This document shows positions 7,764 through 14,822 of a stretch of 15,312 nt of DNA, in pieces. Numbering within the stretch: the stretch's first letter is position 1; each line of letters starts with the position of its first letter. The stretch comes from Spirogloea muscicola (lineage: Eukaryota; Streptophyta; Zygnematophyceae; Spirogloeales; Spirogloeaceae). The stretch spans positions 47,153-62,464 of the forward strand of contig WELB01000107.1 of NCBI GenBank assembly GCA_009602725.1. The letters are read 5' to 3'. The notes below the pieces were generated by a model, which was given only the letters and a program-made list of their open reading frames with translations, was not told the origin of the DNA and searched no databases. A program made the translations under genes and the position numbers.

Positions 7764-7823
7764 GCTGCTGATATTGGAAGAGCGGCTGTAAAAGCCAGCC
7801 AGGTGCACAGGGAGGGTGTTCAT
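7764..7823 (-). repeat. Stem-loop module (D type), copy 2
   Basis: On the minus strand it matches 4156-4212: ATGAACACC, CACCTGGCTGGCTTTTACAG, CCGCTCTTCCAATATCAGCAG. It shows the two copies are a dispersed repeat distinct from the A and B modules but with the same hairpin-plus-terminal-box plan. Confidence 0.6.
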
Positions 7824-7928
7824 GATATATTAGCGGAGCCAAGCGAGAAAGGACAACTGAGAAAGGAGAAACGAGAAAGGAGCACCGTCAGAGACTTGGC
7901 TGCTTTGTGCTAAGTGCTTTGTGAGAGT

Positions 7929-8055
7929 AGGCGCGCGGTGCACATGACATTGGAAGGGAGGCCAATTCTAGCCTTACAAATGTCCTGTTACGGGGTAATG
8001 AGCCTAGCTAAGGGGGACACTATTATCCCCGAGTGAGCACATGCATATCTGACAA
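7929..8055 (+). repeat. 127-bp direct repeat, left copy
   Basis: Runs from AGGCGCGCGGTGC through TTACAAATGTCCTGTTACGG to GCACATGCATATCTGACAA. It matches 9164-9289 at about nine in ten positions. Internally it has GGGGA and TCCCC arms 8 nt apart. The left copy abuts the retroelement piece at 8058. Confidence 0.85.
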
Positions 8056-8057
8056 AT

Positions 8058-8590
8058 CTCGTGGCGATGAGTTCGCGGCCCTTGCGATCGACGTGAACGG
8101 GGGCCTTTTGGCAGTCGCTGGGCCGGACCTTCTGCATCGGCTTGCTAGCTATTTCCTTATTTCGACTTGCAGCACTCCGGCTCTTTCTTGGCTCGACCTG
8201 TTGGCCAGGCTTGCACGGCGTGCTGTGTCCCGCAGGCGCGGTGAGCCGGCTGACTTCAAGGCCGCTGGCTCGTGGGCTCAGGTGTATCGTATGCGCTTGT
8301 CCGTCTCCCTCCAGCGGTCCATGGCCCACGCCTTGCATCTGCGTGCTGGCCGTGCTCTCGCTGCGGCCTCCGGCTTTCGTCAGGGGGATAGTTTACCGGC
8401 AGCTAGTCTGTCGGATGTGAGGCTCCTCACTCGTAACTACTAAGTGGTCCATCCTCCCCCGTTCTGCCATAGCCTCTTCAGGCCCCGCAGTCGCTGCTTA
8501 GCTCGTAGTTTGGCCCCTTCGAACCTTGTCAATTCTTTTCGGGCTGGCTTCTCACAGCCCTTGCCCCCATTGGGAGAGCCACTTCTTCTT
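8058..8590 (+). mobile_element. Young truncated retroelement copy with intact tail, 3' UTR and module
   Basis: The frame is open to TAA at 8441-8443. It shows GDEFAALAIDVNGG, a partly duplicated DLLHRLA...LDLLARLARRAV block, SWAQVYRMRLSVSLQRSM, AGRALAAASGFRQGD and LLTRNY. The UTR (8444-8590) holds the B-type module: TTCGAACCTTGTCAATTC, stem GGGCTG and CAGCCC with an 8-nt loop, then CCATTGGGAGAGCCAC and a CTTCTTCT tail. It is the best-preserved tail in the middle of the window. 8327-8590 is repeated almost exactly at 8626-8889. Confidence 0.78.
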
Positions 8591-8935
8591 TCAGACCTTG
8601 TCCATTCCTTTGGGCTGTCCTCTCACACGCCTTGCATCTGCGTGCTGGCCGTGCTCTCGCTGCGGCCTCCGGCTTTCGTCAGGGGGATACTTTACCGGCA
8701 GCCAGTCTGTCGGATATGAGGCTCCTCACTCGTAACTACTAAGCGGTCCATCCTCCCCCGTTCTGCCATAGCCTCTTCAGGCCCCGCAGTCGCTGCTTAG
8801 CTCGTAGTTTGGCCCCTTCGAACCTTGTCAATTCTTTTCGGGCTGGCTTCTCACAACCCTTGCCCCCATTGGGAGAGCCACTTCTTCTCACAGCCACCAG
8901 TCAATCTGGCCGCGCTTTCTTCCCTTAGCAGGGGT
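8591..8935 (+). mobile_element. Second, more truncated tandem copy
   Basis: 8591-8625 is a partial module lead-in (ACCTTGTCCATTCCTTTGGG). At 8626 it changes directly into the C-terminal tail at CACGCCTTGCATCTG, with TAA at 8740-8742 and a complete UTR and module to 8889. About five differences in 264 bp separate it from 8327-8590. After 8889 comes CACAGCCACCAGTCAATCTG, the segment that also follows the C-type module at 614-650. Confidence 0.75.
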
Positions 8936-9017
8936 TACTGAGTGCTTCGTAGCTGCTTCGTTTCTTATTTTCTGTGCTTGTTGTTCTTCGTACTTCCCCT
9001 GGCCCCTTCTCGTCCTT

Positions 9018-9162
9018 TGTTCATTCTTTTCTGGGCTGGCTTTTTCCAGCCCCTATCCTCAATGGGCGAGCCCTTCTCTTTAGCGCTTTCCCTGGCCCCT
9101 TTGGACTTTTTTGATTGTTTTTTCTGGGCTGGCCTCTCCCAGCCACCGCCCTCTCTTGGAAG
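9018..9162 (+). repeat. Two adjacent stem-loop modules (A then C type)
   Basis: The first has TTCATTCTTTTCTGGGCTGG, loop CTTTTT, CCAGCCC and box TCAATGGGCGAGCCCTTCTC. The second, at 9092-9160, has CCCTTTGGAC, GGGCTGGCCTCTCCCAGCC and a box resembling CTCTCTTGGAAG. Both run on the plus strand, giving a short tandem of different subtypes. Confidence 0.62.
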
Positions 9163-9163
9163 A

Positions 9164-9289
9164 AGGCGCGCGGTGCGCATGACATTGAAACACAGGTCAA
9201 TTCTAGTCTTACAAATGTCCTGTTACGGGGTAATGAGCTAGCTAAAGGGGACACTGTTATCCCCGAGTGAGCACATGCATATATGACAA
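9164..9289 (+). repeat. 127-bp direct repeat, right copy
   Basis: Partner of 7929-8055, in the same orientation, one base shorter. Between them lie two young retroelement copies and two modules. Confidence 0.85.
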
Positions 9290-9666
9290 GCTAAGCTGAG
9301 GAGCCAAATCACCACCACAGAAGCCATTAGCCTGGGCTAATGCACGCCCGCAGCACGCTGATGTATCGAAAGTGCCTGGGAGCGCTGTAGACTCAGTGAT
9401 AGCCGCATTCTATAGCATGCAACGATGGCTTGCGGGACGCTAGAATGCCCTAAGCTACCCGCCCGACTTGAGGGCGTCTTTCTTCTATCCCTTGTGGGCA
9501 GTCTGACCTGGCCAGCTTACACGGACGGCGGTCTCAGAGGCTGGCACGCCACCACACGGTCACAAGGCATGAATGAAGACGTCTCCCAACATGCATGCAT
9601 TTGCATCATTATGTGTCCTGGTGTGTACTTTTTTCTTTTTCGGCACCGTTTCGTGGCCTTTGTGGC
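9290..9666. other. Unassigned stretch
   Basis: No gene is supported. A perfect 7-bp inverted repeat with 2-nt loop occurs at 9326-9341 (ATTAGCC, GGCTAAT). Nothing else is recognised. Confidence 0.3.
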
Positions 9667-9735
9667 CTTCAGATATTGTCCATTCTTTTTCTGGGCTGGC
9701 TTTGCCAGCCCCTCTTTTTCTATGGGCGAGCAAAT
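9667..9735 (+). repeat. Stem-loop module (A type)
   Basis: Lead-in TTCAGATATTGTCCATTC, the perfect stem GGGCTGGC-TTT-GCCAGCCC, then TTTTTCTATGGGCGAGC. It is close to the module on the minus strand at 1660-1730. Confidence 0.65.
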
Positions 9736-9754
9736 TCTTCAAAGGAGGAAAGAT

Positions 9755-9895
9755 TAAAGAGACTCTTCCAGTAGAGGGCGATAGCTGTGAGTGGCCAGCC
9801 CAGAACAAATAATGAACGAGAAAGTGGCTCTCCCAAAGGTTGCGATGGCTGTGGAGGGCCAGCCTGAAAGGAATGGTCAAGTCCCGAAGGGCCGG
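9755..9895 (-). repeat. Two diverged stem-loop modules, minus strand
   Basis: About 9763-9812 (GGGCTGG...CACAGC, box CTACTGGAAGAGTC) and 9822-9893 (CCCTTCGGGACTTGACCATT, GGCTGGCCCTCCACAGCC, box TTGGGAGAGCCACTTTC). Both are old copies in the same orientation. Confidence 0.5.
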
Positions 9896-10591
9896 AAAGC
9901 CCAACAAGCAGTCACATGCCATTGACTGCGTTGCCTTCCCTGTGCAGGAGACGCGTTGTGCAGTAAAGTCACGGTAGCTCCGCAGAACGCTGCGCACACT
10001 GTCAAGGCTGGAATGTCAGAAAGGCAGGCGACCGAGTCACAGTACCTTGTATGCAGTCTCGGCAGCCATTGCTGCCAATTATGCAGTCATGTGTTCGGTT
10101 GTGGCACTATTTCAGGTGCTCACAAACGGCCTTGTGGGAAGCTTTCCACCAGGCTTCTTGCCACTTTGGGAGCCACTTCTTCTGCTTCTTCTTTTGCCAA
10201 GCCCTCCGCCGAAGCTTTTCCCGTCTCAAGAGCACTTGCTTTTTCCGTAATGCTTTCGATTCTCGAGCAGCCTGCAGCTTGCGGCTCCTCTAAAGTCTGT
10301 ACTTAGCTAGGCTGTTTAGAAAGCCTGCCAAAGGGTGCCTGTCAGTCATTGCGAACACTAGCAGCTCCTGCCACCAGGCAGGAGTTTTGAGTTTCTCTAT
10401 GAGCAGCTTGGGACACGCGCTCATGGAGCACAAAGCTGTGCTGGGAGAGCTGGTGTGTGCACTCAGGCGACTTCCAAGGTGTGCTCTGCTGCTTGGTCAT
10501 TTGTGGCCAAGGTGTGTTCAACCGCTTGTGTCATAAGTTCGCCAACATCAAATTCACCAAAAGCGACTCAAACAGGCAGCAAAATTGCCCT
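9896..10591. other. Stretch downstream of the GT61 gene
   Basis: It holds the presumed 3' UTR of the minus-strand GT61 gene near its right end, but I see no convincing polyadenylation signal. A diverged plus-strand module lies at about 10130-10190 (box TTTGGGAGCCACTTCTTCTG). A perfect 8-bp stem with a 4-nt loop lies at 10365-10384 (CTCCTGCC, GGCAGGAG). The frame at 10047-10115 encodes a short hydrophobic peptide that is unlikely to be a gene on its own. Confidence 0.35.
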
Positions 10592-13399
10592 CTAGGTTGA
10601 CCCAAAGGAGCGGCTCCGGATGCCTGGCGCGATACTGTGTTTGACAAGGTCGAGGAGCTCAGTGACATTTACGGACGTCGCACTATTGTGGCTGCCCGTA
10701 GACCGTAGTAGGTAGTAGTCCAGCTCGCACGCGTCCGAGAGGTGGTGGTAGCATGTATTCCACTCTTTGATCGGCCGGACTTCTAGTACCGCCGACCCCT
10801 GTGGTTGGAACACCAGGTTGGTGAGGCCCGCCCCGTGCACGCCGACAAGGAACCGCACCTTGTGGAAGAAGGCCATGGCCTCCAGCGGTGGCAGTCCGCG
10901 CTCGAAGATGCGCACGCGGCGTGCGCCAAAGATGCGCACCAGGCCTGCTTCCACTGCGTCTGTCTCCACCAGCTGTCGGCTACCGTACCGCTTCACCAGC
11001 ACTATGTACCAGTCCGGCGCCCGTGGGCTGGCCAGCACATGGCACACGCAGGCCACGTCAGTCAATTGCGTCGACGTGGTGCCTGACTTGGACGCTCAAA
11101 GTCTGACAAGGCTGTGAAGGAAAGTACAGTGCGAGAAGTCACAAACCACAGCTCAGGCCTTCGCAATGTTGGAGGAGGGAGGATCTGGGATTTCTTGGGA
11201 AAGGAGAGGATTGAGGCAGGGGAAAGTGCGAGCAGGGCAGTCAAACTGCATCTGCCGGGCAAGGCCTCAGGCCCGCAGGCTGCAGCGAGCAGTCCAGCGG
11301 TGAGCTGCTCACCCAAAGAAGGGCAGGAGGTGACTGTTCGGCCTCAGACTGCGCAGCGGGCTGCGCGGTGCACCTGGCTTGAAGTACTTTGCCCGGATGT
11401 GTGAGAATACATTCCTCGATGGGTGACCGCAGGTCTGCCAACCGGCGGTCGTAGAGGGACAAGGAGCCTCGTCAAGGACGGGCATGAAATGACGGCAGGA
11501 ATGGTAGGAGGAGGATAGATGGCCAGGCCACTATGTTATCAGTAAGAGAGACGAAGTGTGAAACGCAAGGAGAGCATGGCACTTAGTCACTGCCGAGTCG
11601 CACCTGGTGATTTGGCATGATGAGGCGCTGCACATGGAAGATCTCTCTGGGCAGGAGCAGGTACCAGTTGACGCTCTCGACTGGCACGCCCACAAGCACC
11701 GCCAAATCGACCATCGCAAGCTGCACCAAAGTCAGCAATATGTGGCAAGCTGGGGTCAAGGGGGAGCCGGGCGCCGCAGGCAGGACAGGGGGAGCTTGTG
11801 CCCGGCCGCACAAGGGCAGGGGCAGCGAGGAGTCCATTCTGTGAGCAGGGGTGAGATTGGTGGAGAAGAGGTTGGGAATCTGAGCGGAGGTCGGTGCCAC
11901 ACCTGGCAGGCGCGGTGGGCGATGGGGATGCCCGGCAGGTGGGCGCGGACCTTCTCGGTTGCGACAAAAAGCGGGAGAACCTCAGTGACTGCGTGCCAGA
12001 AGTTGCCACCATTCCAGTGCGCCACCGACACCATGTCCCGGAAGTACCACACCTTGGTTGCATTGGCATAGAAGCTACGCAATTGCAGGAGCAAACAAGG
12101 AGGGAGTGAGGAAGGAGGACGCTGGCAAGCTGTCTTGACAAAGCGTGTAAGAGGAGGCAGCAATAGCTGGTGGCAGCTGGGAAAATGGGGAGGGTTGAGG
12201 ACGAATGCAAGTAGGGAGGAGGCCAGCACGCACTTGAAGTCGGCAGTGGACCTGCAGCCATTGCGATCGAAAACGTGCGTCTCGTTGAACACGTGGCCGG
12301 CTTCGTCGACGTACACATTCTCAAACACCCAGGTGAGGGAGATGAACTGGTCTTGGTACGGCGCAGTGTCCTCGCTTTTGGGCGGCTGGTTGCGCGGCAA
12401 TGGCAGGTAGTGCGCCGGGCCCGACGTGAGGTCGCCGTTGGCGCATGCCTGCACGGCCGAGAAGTTGCCGCCGCATGACGAGAAGGCCGGGCACTCCGCG
12501 CGGCCAGGACACTCCAGCACCACCTCGCGATGCCGCTTGCTGGGGGTCCAGTGCTGGGCCAGGAATACCAGGTCCATGTCCTTGCGCCGCAGGTTGACCT
12601 GGAGCGGGCCCACCTGCCACGTGGAGTGCCAGGTCAGCTGCCAGGTCAGCAGGGCCCCTCCCCCCCAAGACCTGCCACGTCAGCACTAACCTCCACAACA
12701 CAATTTGAGGTGGTCGGGCATAGGAGCTGCAGCAAGCCGCCTGCGGACCTTGTAGTGGCCATAGCCGCCGAAGGAGCCATTGAAGATGTTGTCAGGGGGG
12801 GTCGCCTCCGCATCACTGCTCTGCTCGAGGGCGACTGCACTGCCCGCAGCCTGCTCAAGAGGGGCACCACCCCAGCCACCGTCCTGCCTGCAGAAGATTG
12901 AATGCAGGCCAAGTCAACCAAATGCGTCAGAAGCTCTGGGGCATGAAATGGCTGCCTCGCAACGAGTTCTCAAATTTGGTATGTATATGAGAGGGAGACG
13001 AGGAAGAGAGCATCAGGAGAGAGGAGGGAGAGAGAGGAGAGAGGAGGGGGGGAGGGGGCCGTACAGGGCCTGCACGAGCTTCCTGTAGTAGATGGCGCCC
13101 AGGAGGACAAGTGCGGTTGCGATGGCGGCGGCCAGGAGCCAGCGCAGAGGTGCAGCGCCTGCCGGCCGCTGCAGCTTTCCTGGCCGCGCCACTCTCAGGG
13201 AGCCGCTGCTCGGCGACCCCGAGCGCTCCGGCCGGTGTGCATATGGCAACCGTGGGCCCTCCCGCTGCCATGGCGCCGCAGAAGCTGCTGGCGACAAGTG
13301 CTCCTTCTCTCTCTCATTCTCGCCGCGTGGGCCTGCAGCGAGGCCCTGAATGGCCTCCTCGACGCTGCCACCGAGCCATGCCATGCTTGTCGGTGGCAT
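10592..13399 (-). CDS. Glycosyltransferase family 61 (DUF563) type II membrane protein, seven exons
   Basis: Exons, minus strand: 13399-13065, 12887-12749, 12613-12234, 12074-11903, 11720-11604, 11467-11374, 11082-10592. All six introns (135-291 bp) are GT-AG, the phases match, and the joined frame is 1728 bp, giving 575 residues and a TAG stop at 10592. Residues about 86-104 form one membrane helix (RWLLAAAIATALVLLGAIY) after a polar, likely cytosolic N-terminus, so the catalytic part faces the Golgi lumen. GT61 motifs are GGNFWHAVTEVLPLF (about 307-321), a TCGHPSRN segment encoded in exon 6, KRYGSRQL (443-450) and VGVHGAGLTNLVF (492-504) with LEVRP after it. Several N-glycosylation sites (NGS, NFS, NET, NAT) fit a luminal protein. 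GT61 enzymes transfer sugars such as xylose, arabinose or GlcNAc in glycan and wall polysaccharide synthesis; the substrate cannot be told here. The start may instead be the in-frame ATG at 13384. The gene looks intact among repeats. Confidence 0.87.
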
Positions 13400-13489
13400 C
13401 CTGGCCAGAGCTTCACCATCAGCTTGCTGCCGTGGCTCAGTCTTCTTGTCAAGCCCGTGCTTGATGGCTGCTGCTCTCGGCTCGCGCAG

Positions 13490-13794
13490 CTCAGCAGCCG
13501 ACCTCTGCCAAAGCCCACAACGCCAAAGCCCCCCGGCGCGCCCCCCCCTCCCTCTCTGCTCACTCCCTCACTCGCTCTCGCATGCTCGCACTTCCTCTCC
13601 CTCCCTCCCTCCCCCCCCCTCGCACTCCTCCTCTTCCCTGCTCCTGCTCAAGCCCTCGCAATGCCCGCAGCCTCGCTCCTGCGCTCACGTCCTCCGCTCC
13701 CTCGCTCGGCCGGCTGCGGGGGGCTGCCGGCGGCGGGCGCCGGCGGCGGCGGTAGGCCGGCACCCCCGGTGTTGTTGAACACCCCCCTGGCCCC
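13490..13794. promoter_or_regulatory. 5' flank of the GT61 gene: polypyrimidine and GC-rich tract
   Basis: The minus strand here, upstream of the GT61 start, is strongly GA-rich at 13546-13670 and includes four or more runs of three or more G at 13599-13620, a G-quadruplex-capable motif. 13715-13760 is GC-rich with GGC repeats. No TATA-like box stands out. Treating this as promoter is inferred from position only. Confidence 0.4.
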
Positions 13795-13875
13795 CTTCTC
13801 TTATACTGTTCCTTGTTTTTTGGGCTGGCTTTTCCAGCCCCTATCCTCGATGGGCGAGCCCTTTTCTCTCTTTTT
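13795..13875 (+). repeat. Stem-loop module (A type) fused to a truncated copy
   Basis: Stem GGGCTGG, loop CTTTT, CCAGCCC, then the box CTCGATGGGCGAGCCC and a pyrimidine run. After seven T residues it joins directly to GGGATAGTTTACC, the middle of the C-terminal tail. The upstream CCCCTGGCCCCCTTCTC matches the lead-in of 9000-9017. Confidence 0.65.
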
Positions 13876-14083
13876 TTGGGATAGTTTACCGGCAGCTAGT
13901 CTGTCGGATGTGAGGCTCCTCACTCGTAACTACTAAGTGGTCCATCCTCCCCCATTCTGCCATAGCCTCTTCAGGCCCCGCAGTCGCTGCTTAGCTCGTA
14001 CTTTGGCCCCTTCGAACCTTGTCAATTCTTTTCGGGCTGGCTTCTCACAGCCCTTGCCCCCATTGGGAGAGCCACTTCTTCTT
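13876..14083 (+). mobile_element. Very young truncated retroelement copy
   Basis: Begins at GGGATAGTTTACCGG, has TAA at 13934-13936, then a complete UTR and B-type module ending in a CTTCTTCTTTT tail. By eye it differs from 8384-8590 at only two or three positions, so both are recent insertions. Only the last 19 codons of the tail are present. Confidence 0.75.
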
Positions 14084-14198
14084 TTCTCTCGAACGGCAGC
14101 TCTTCCCATCTCCGTCACTCCACATGGCCCCCTCGGGTCCGTAGTCCATCGCCGGCCATTTTAGACCTTATTCGCTTCTCTGTCTTTGCTTCTTCAGG

Positions 14199-14822
14199 CG
14201 CCGCGTCGACCTGGTGGCGTCCACGCCGGGCGCATCATTGCTGATTTGGTCACCACTGATGTGGTCGACCGCTCCAGCCCGCTGTTTGGGCTGGCTTTGC
14301 CAGCCCCTCTTCATGGGCGCAAACTTCTCTCTTTTCTCTATGGGCGCGCACGTCTTTCCTCGCGGGCTGGCCACGCTGCGGCGAAGGCCGCTCGCAGCAA
14401 GGCGGCCAAACAAAACGACCACCTGGCTGCAGATCTGTTCGACCCCTGGCTGTGGACGGCAGGGGGCTCTCGGATCCCAGTGGCTCGACCTGCTGGCCAT
14501 TCTTTTTTGGGCAGGCTTTGCCAGCCCCTCTTCTCTATGGGCGAGCACTTCCTGCTGGCCAGGCTTGCGCGGCGCGCTGTCCCAAAGGCGCGGTGAGCCA
14601 GCTGACTTCAACGCCGCTGGCTCGTGGGCTCAGGTATACCGTATGCGATTGTCCGTCTCCCTTCAGCGGTCCATGGCGCACGCCTTGCATCTGCGTGCTG
14701 GCCGTGCTCTCGCTGCGGCCTCCGGCTTTTGTCAGGAGGATACTTTTCCGGCAGCTAGTCTGTCGGATTTGAGGCTCCTCACTCGTAACTACCGAGTGGT
14801 CCATCCTCCCCCGTTCTAACAT
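14199..14822 (+). mobile_element. Retroelement copy spanning endonuclease to tail, interrupted by modules
   Basis: Starts with RRVDLVAS and, in a shifted frame, ADLVTTDVVD, corresponding to the endonuclease-like region. 14281-14362 is replaced by two partial stem-loop modules. AGHAAAKAARSKAAK and DHLAADLF follow, then the tail. A 52-bp module is inserted at 14499-14550. After it LLARLARRAV loses two bases, shifting frame into RRGEPADFNAAGSWAQVY. The normal stop after RNY is changed (TAC CGA), so the frame runs on to 14819. It is a pseudogene. Confidence 0.72.
14489..14560 (+). repeat. 52-bp stem-loop module insertion with 10-bp target-site duplication
   Basis: CCTGCTGGCC occurs at 14489-14498 and again at 14551-14560. 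Between them is 52 bp beginning ATTCTTTTTT and ending GGGCGAGCACTT, with stem GGGCAGGC-TTT-GCCAGCCC (one A-A mismatch). Uninterrupted copies, such as 15178-15220 on the minus strand, have CCTGCTGGCC once, followed directly by AGGCTTGCGCGG. No terminal inverted repeats are present, which argues against a DNA transposon. Confidence 0.8.

Noticed and set aside
8498-8525. TAGCTCGTAGTTTGG followed by TTCGAACC resembles tRNA A and B boxes
   Set aside because: The two boxes are almost adjacent instead of about 30-40 bp apart, and no acceptor or anticodon stem can be drawn. It is not a tRNA, and evidence for a tRNA-derived SINE head is too weak.
8526-9241. Open frames rich in repeated peptides such as GLALPAPL and AGFSQPLPPL
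   Set aside because: These are translations of the stem-loop modules. They recur in many frames because the DNA repeats, and are not proteins.
7929-9289. The 127-bp direct repeats as LTRs of a small LTR element
   Set aside because: The match extends outside any TG...CA borders, there is no primer-binding site or polypurine tract, and the interior is explained by non-LTR tails.
10047-10250. Hydrophobic plus-strand frame as a membrane protein
   Set aside because: Half of it is a diverged stem-loop module (CTTCTTCT run giving polyleucine), and the rest is too short to judge.
11583-12324. Long alternative frames on both strands within the GT61 gene
   Set aside because: They read through introns or antisense to exons. 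The spliced seven-exon model explains the motifs and phases.
14499-14550. The 52-bp insert as a DNA-transposon MITE
   Set aside because: The ends (ATTC, ACTT) are not inverted repeats. The hairpin is internal and the right end equals the retroelement 3' end.
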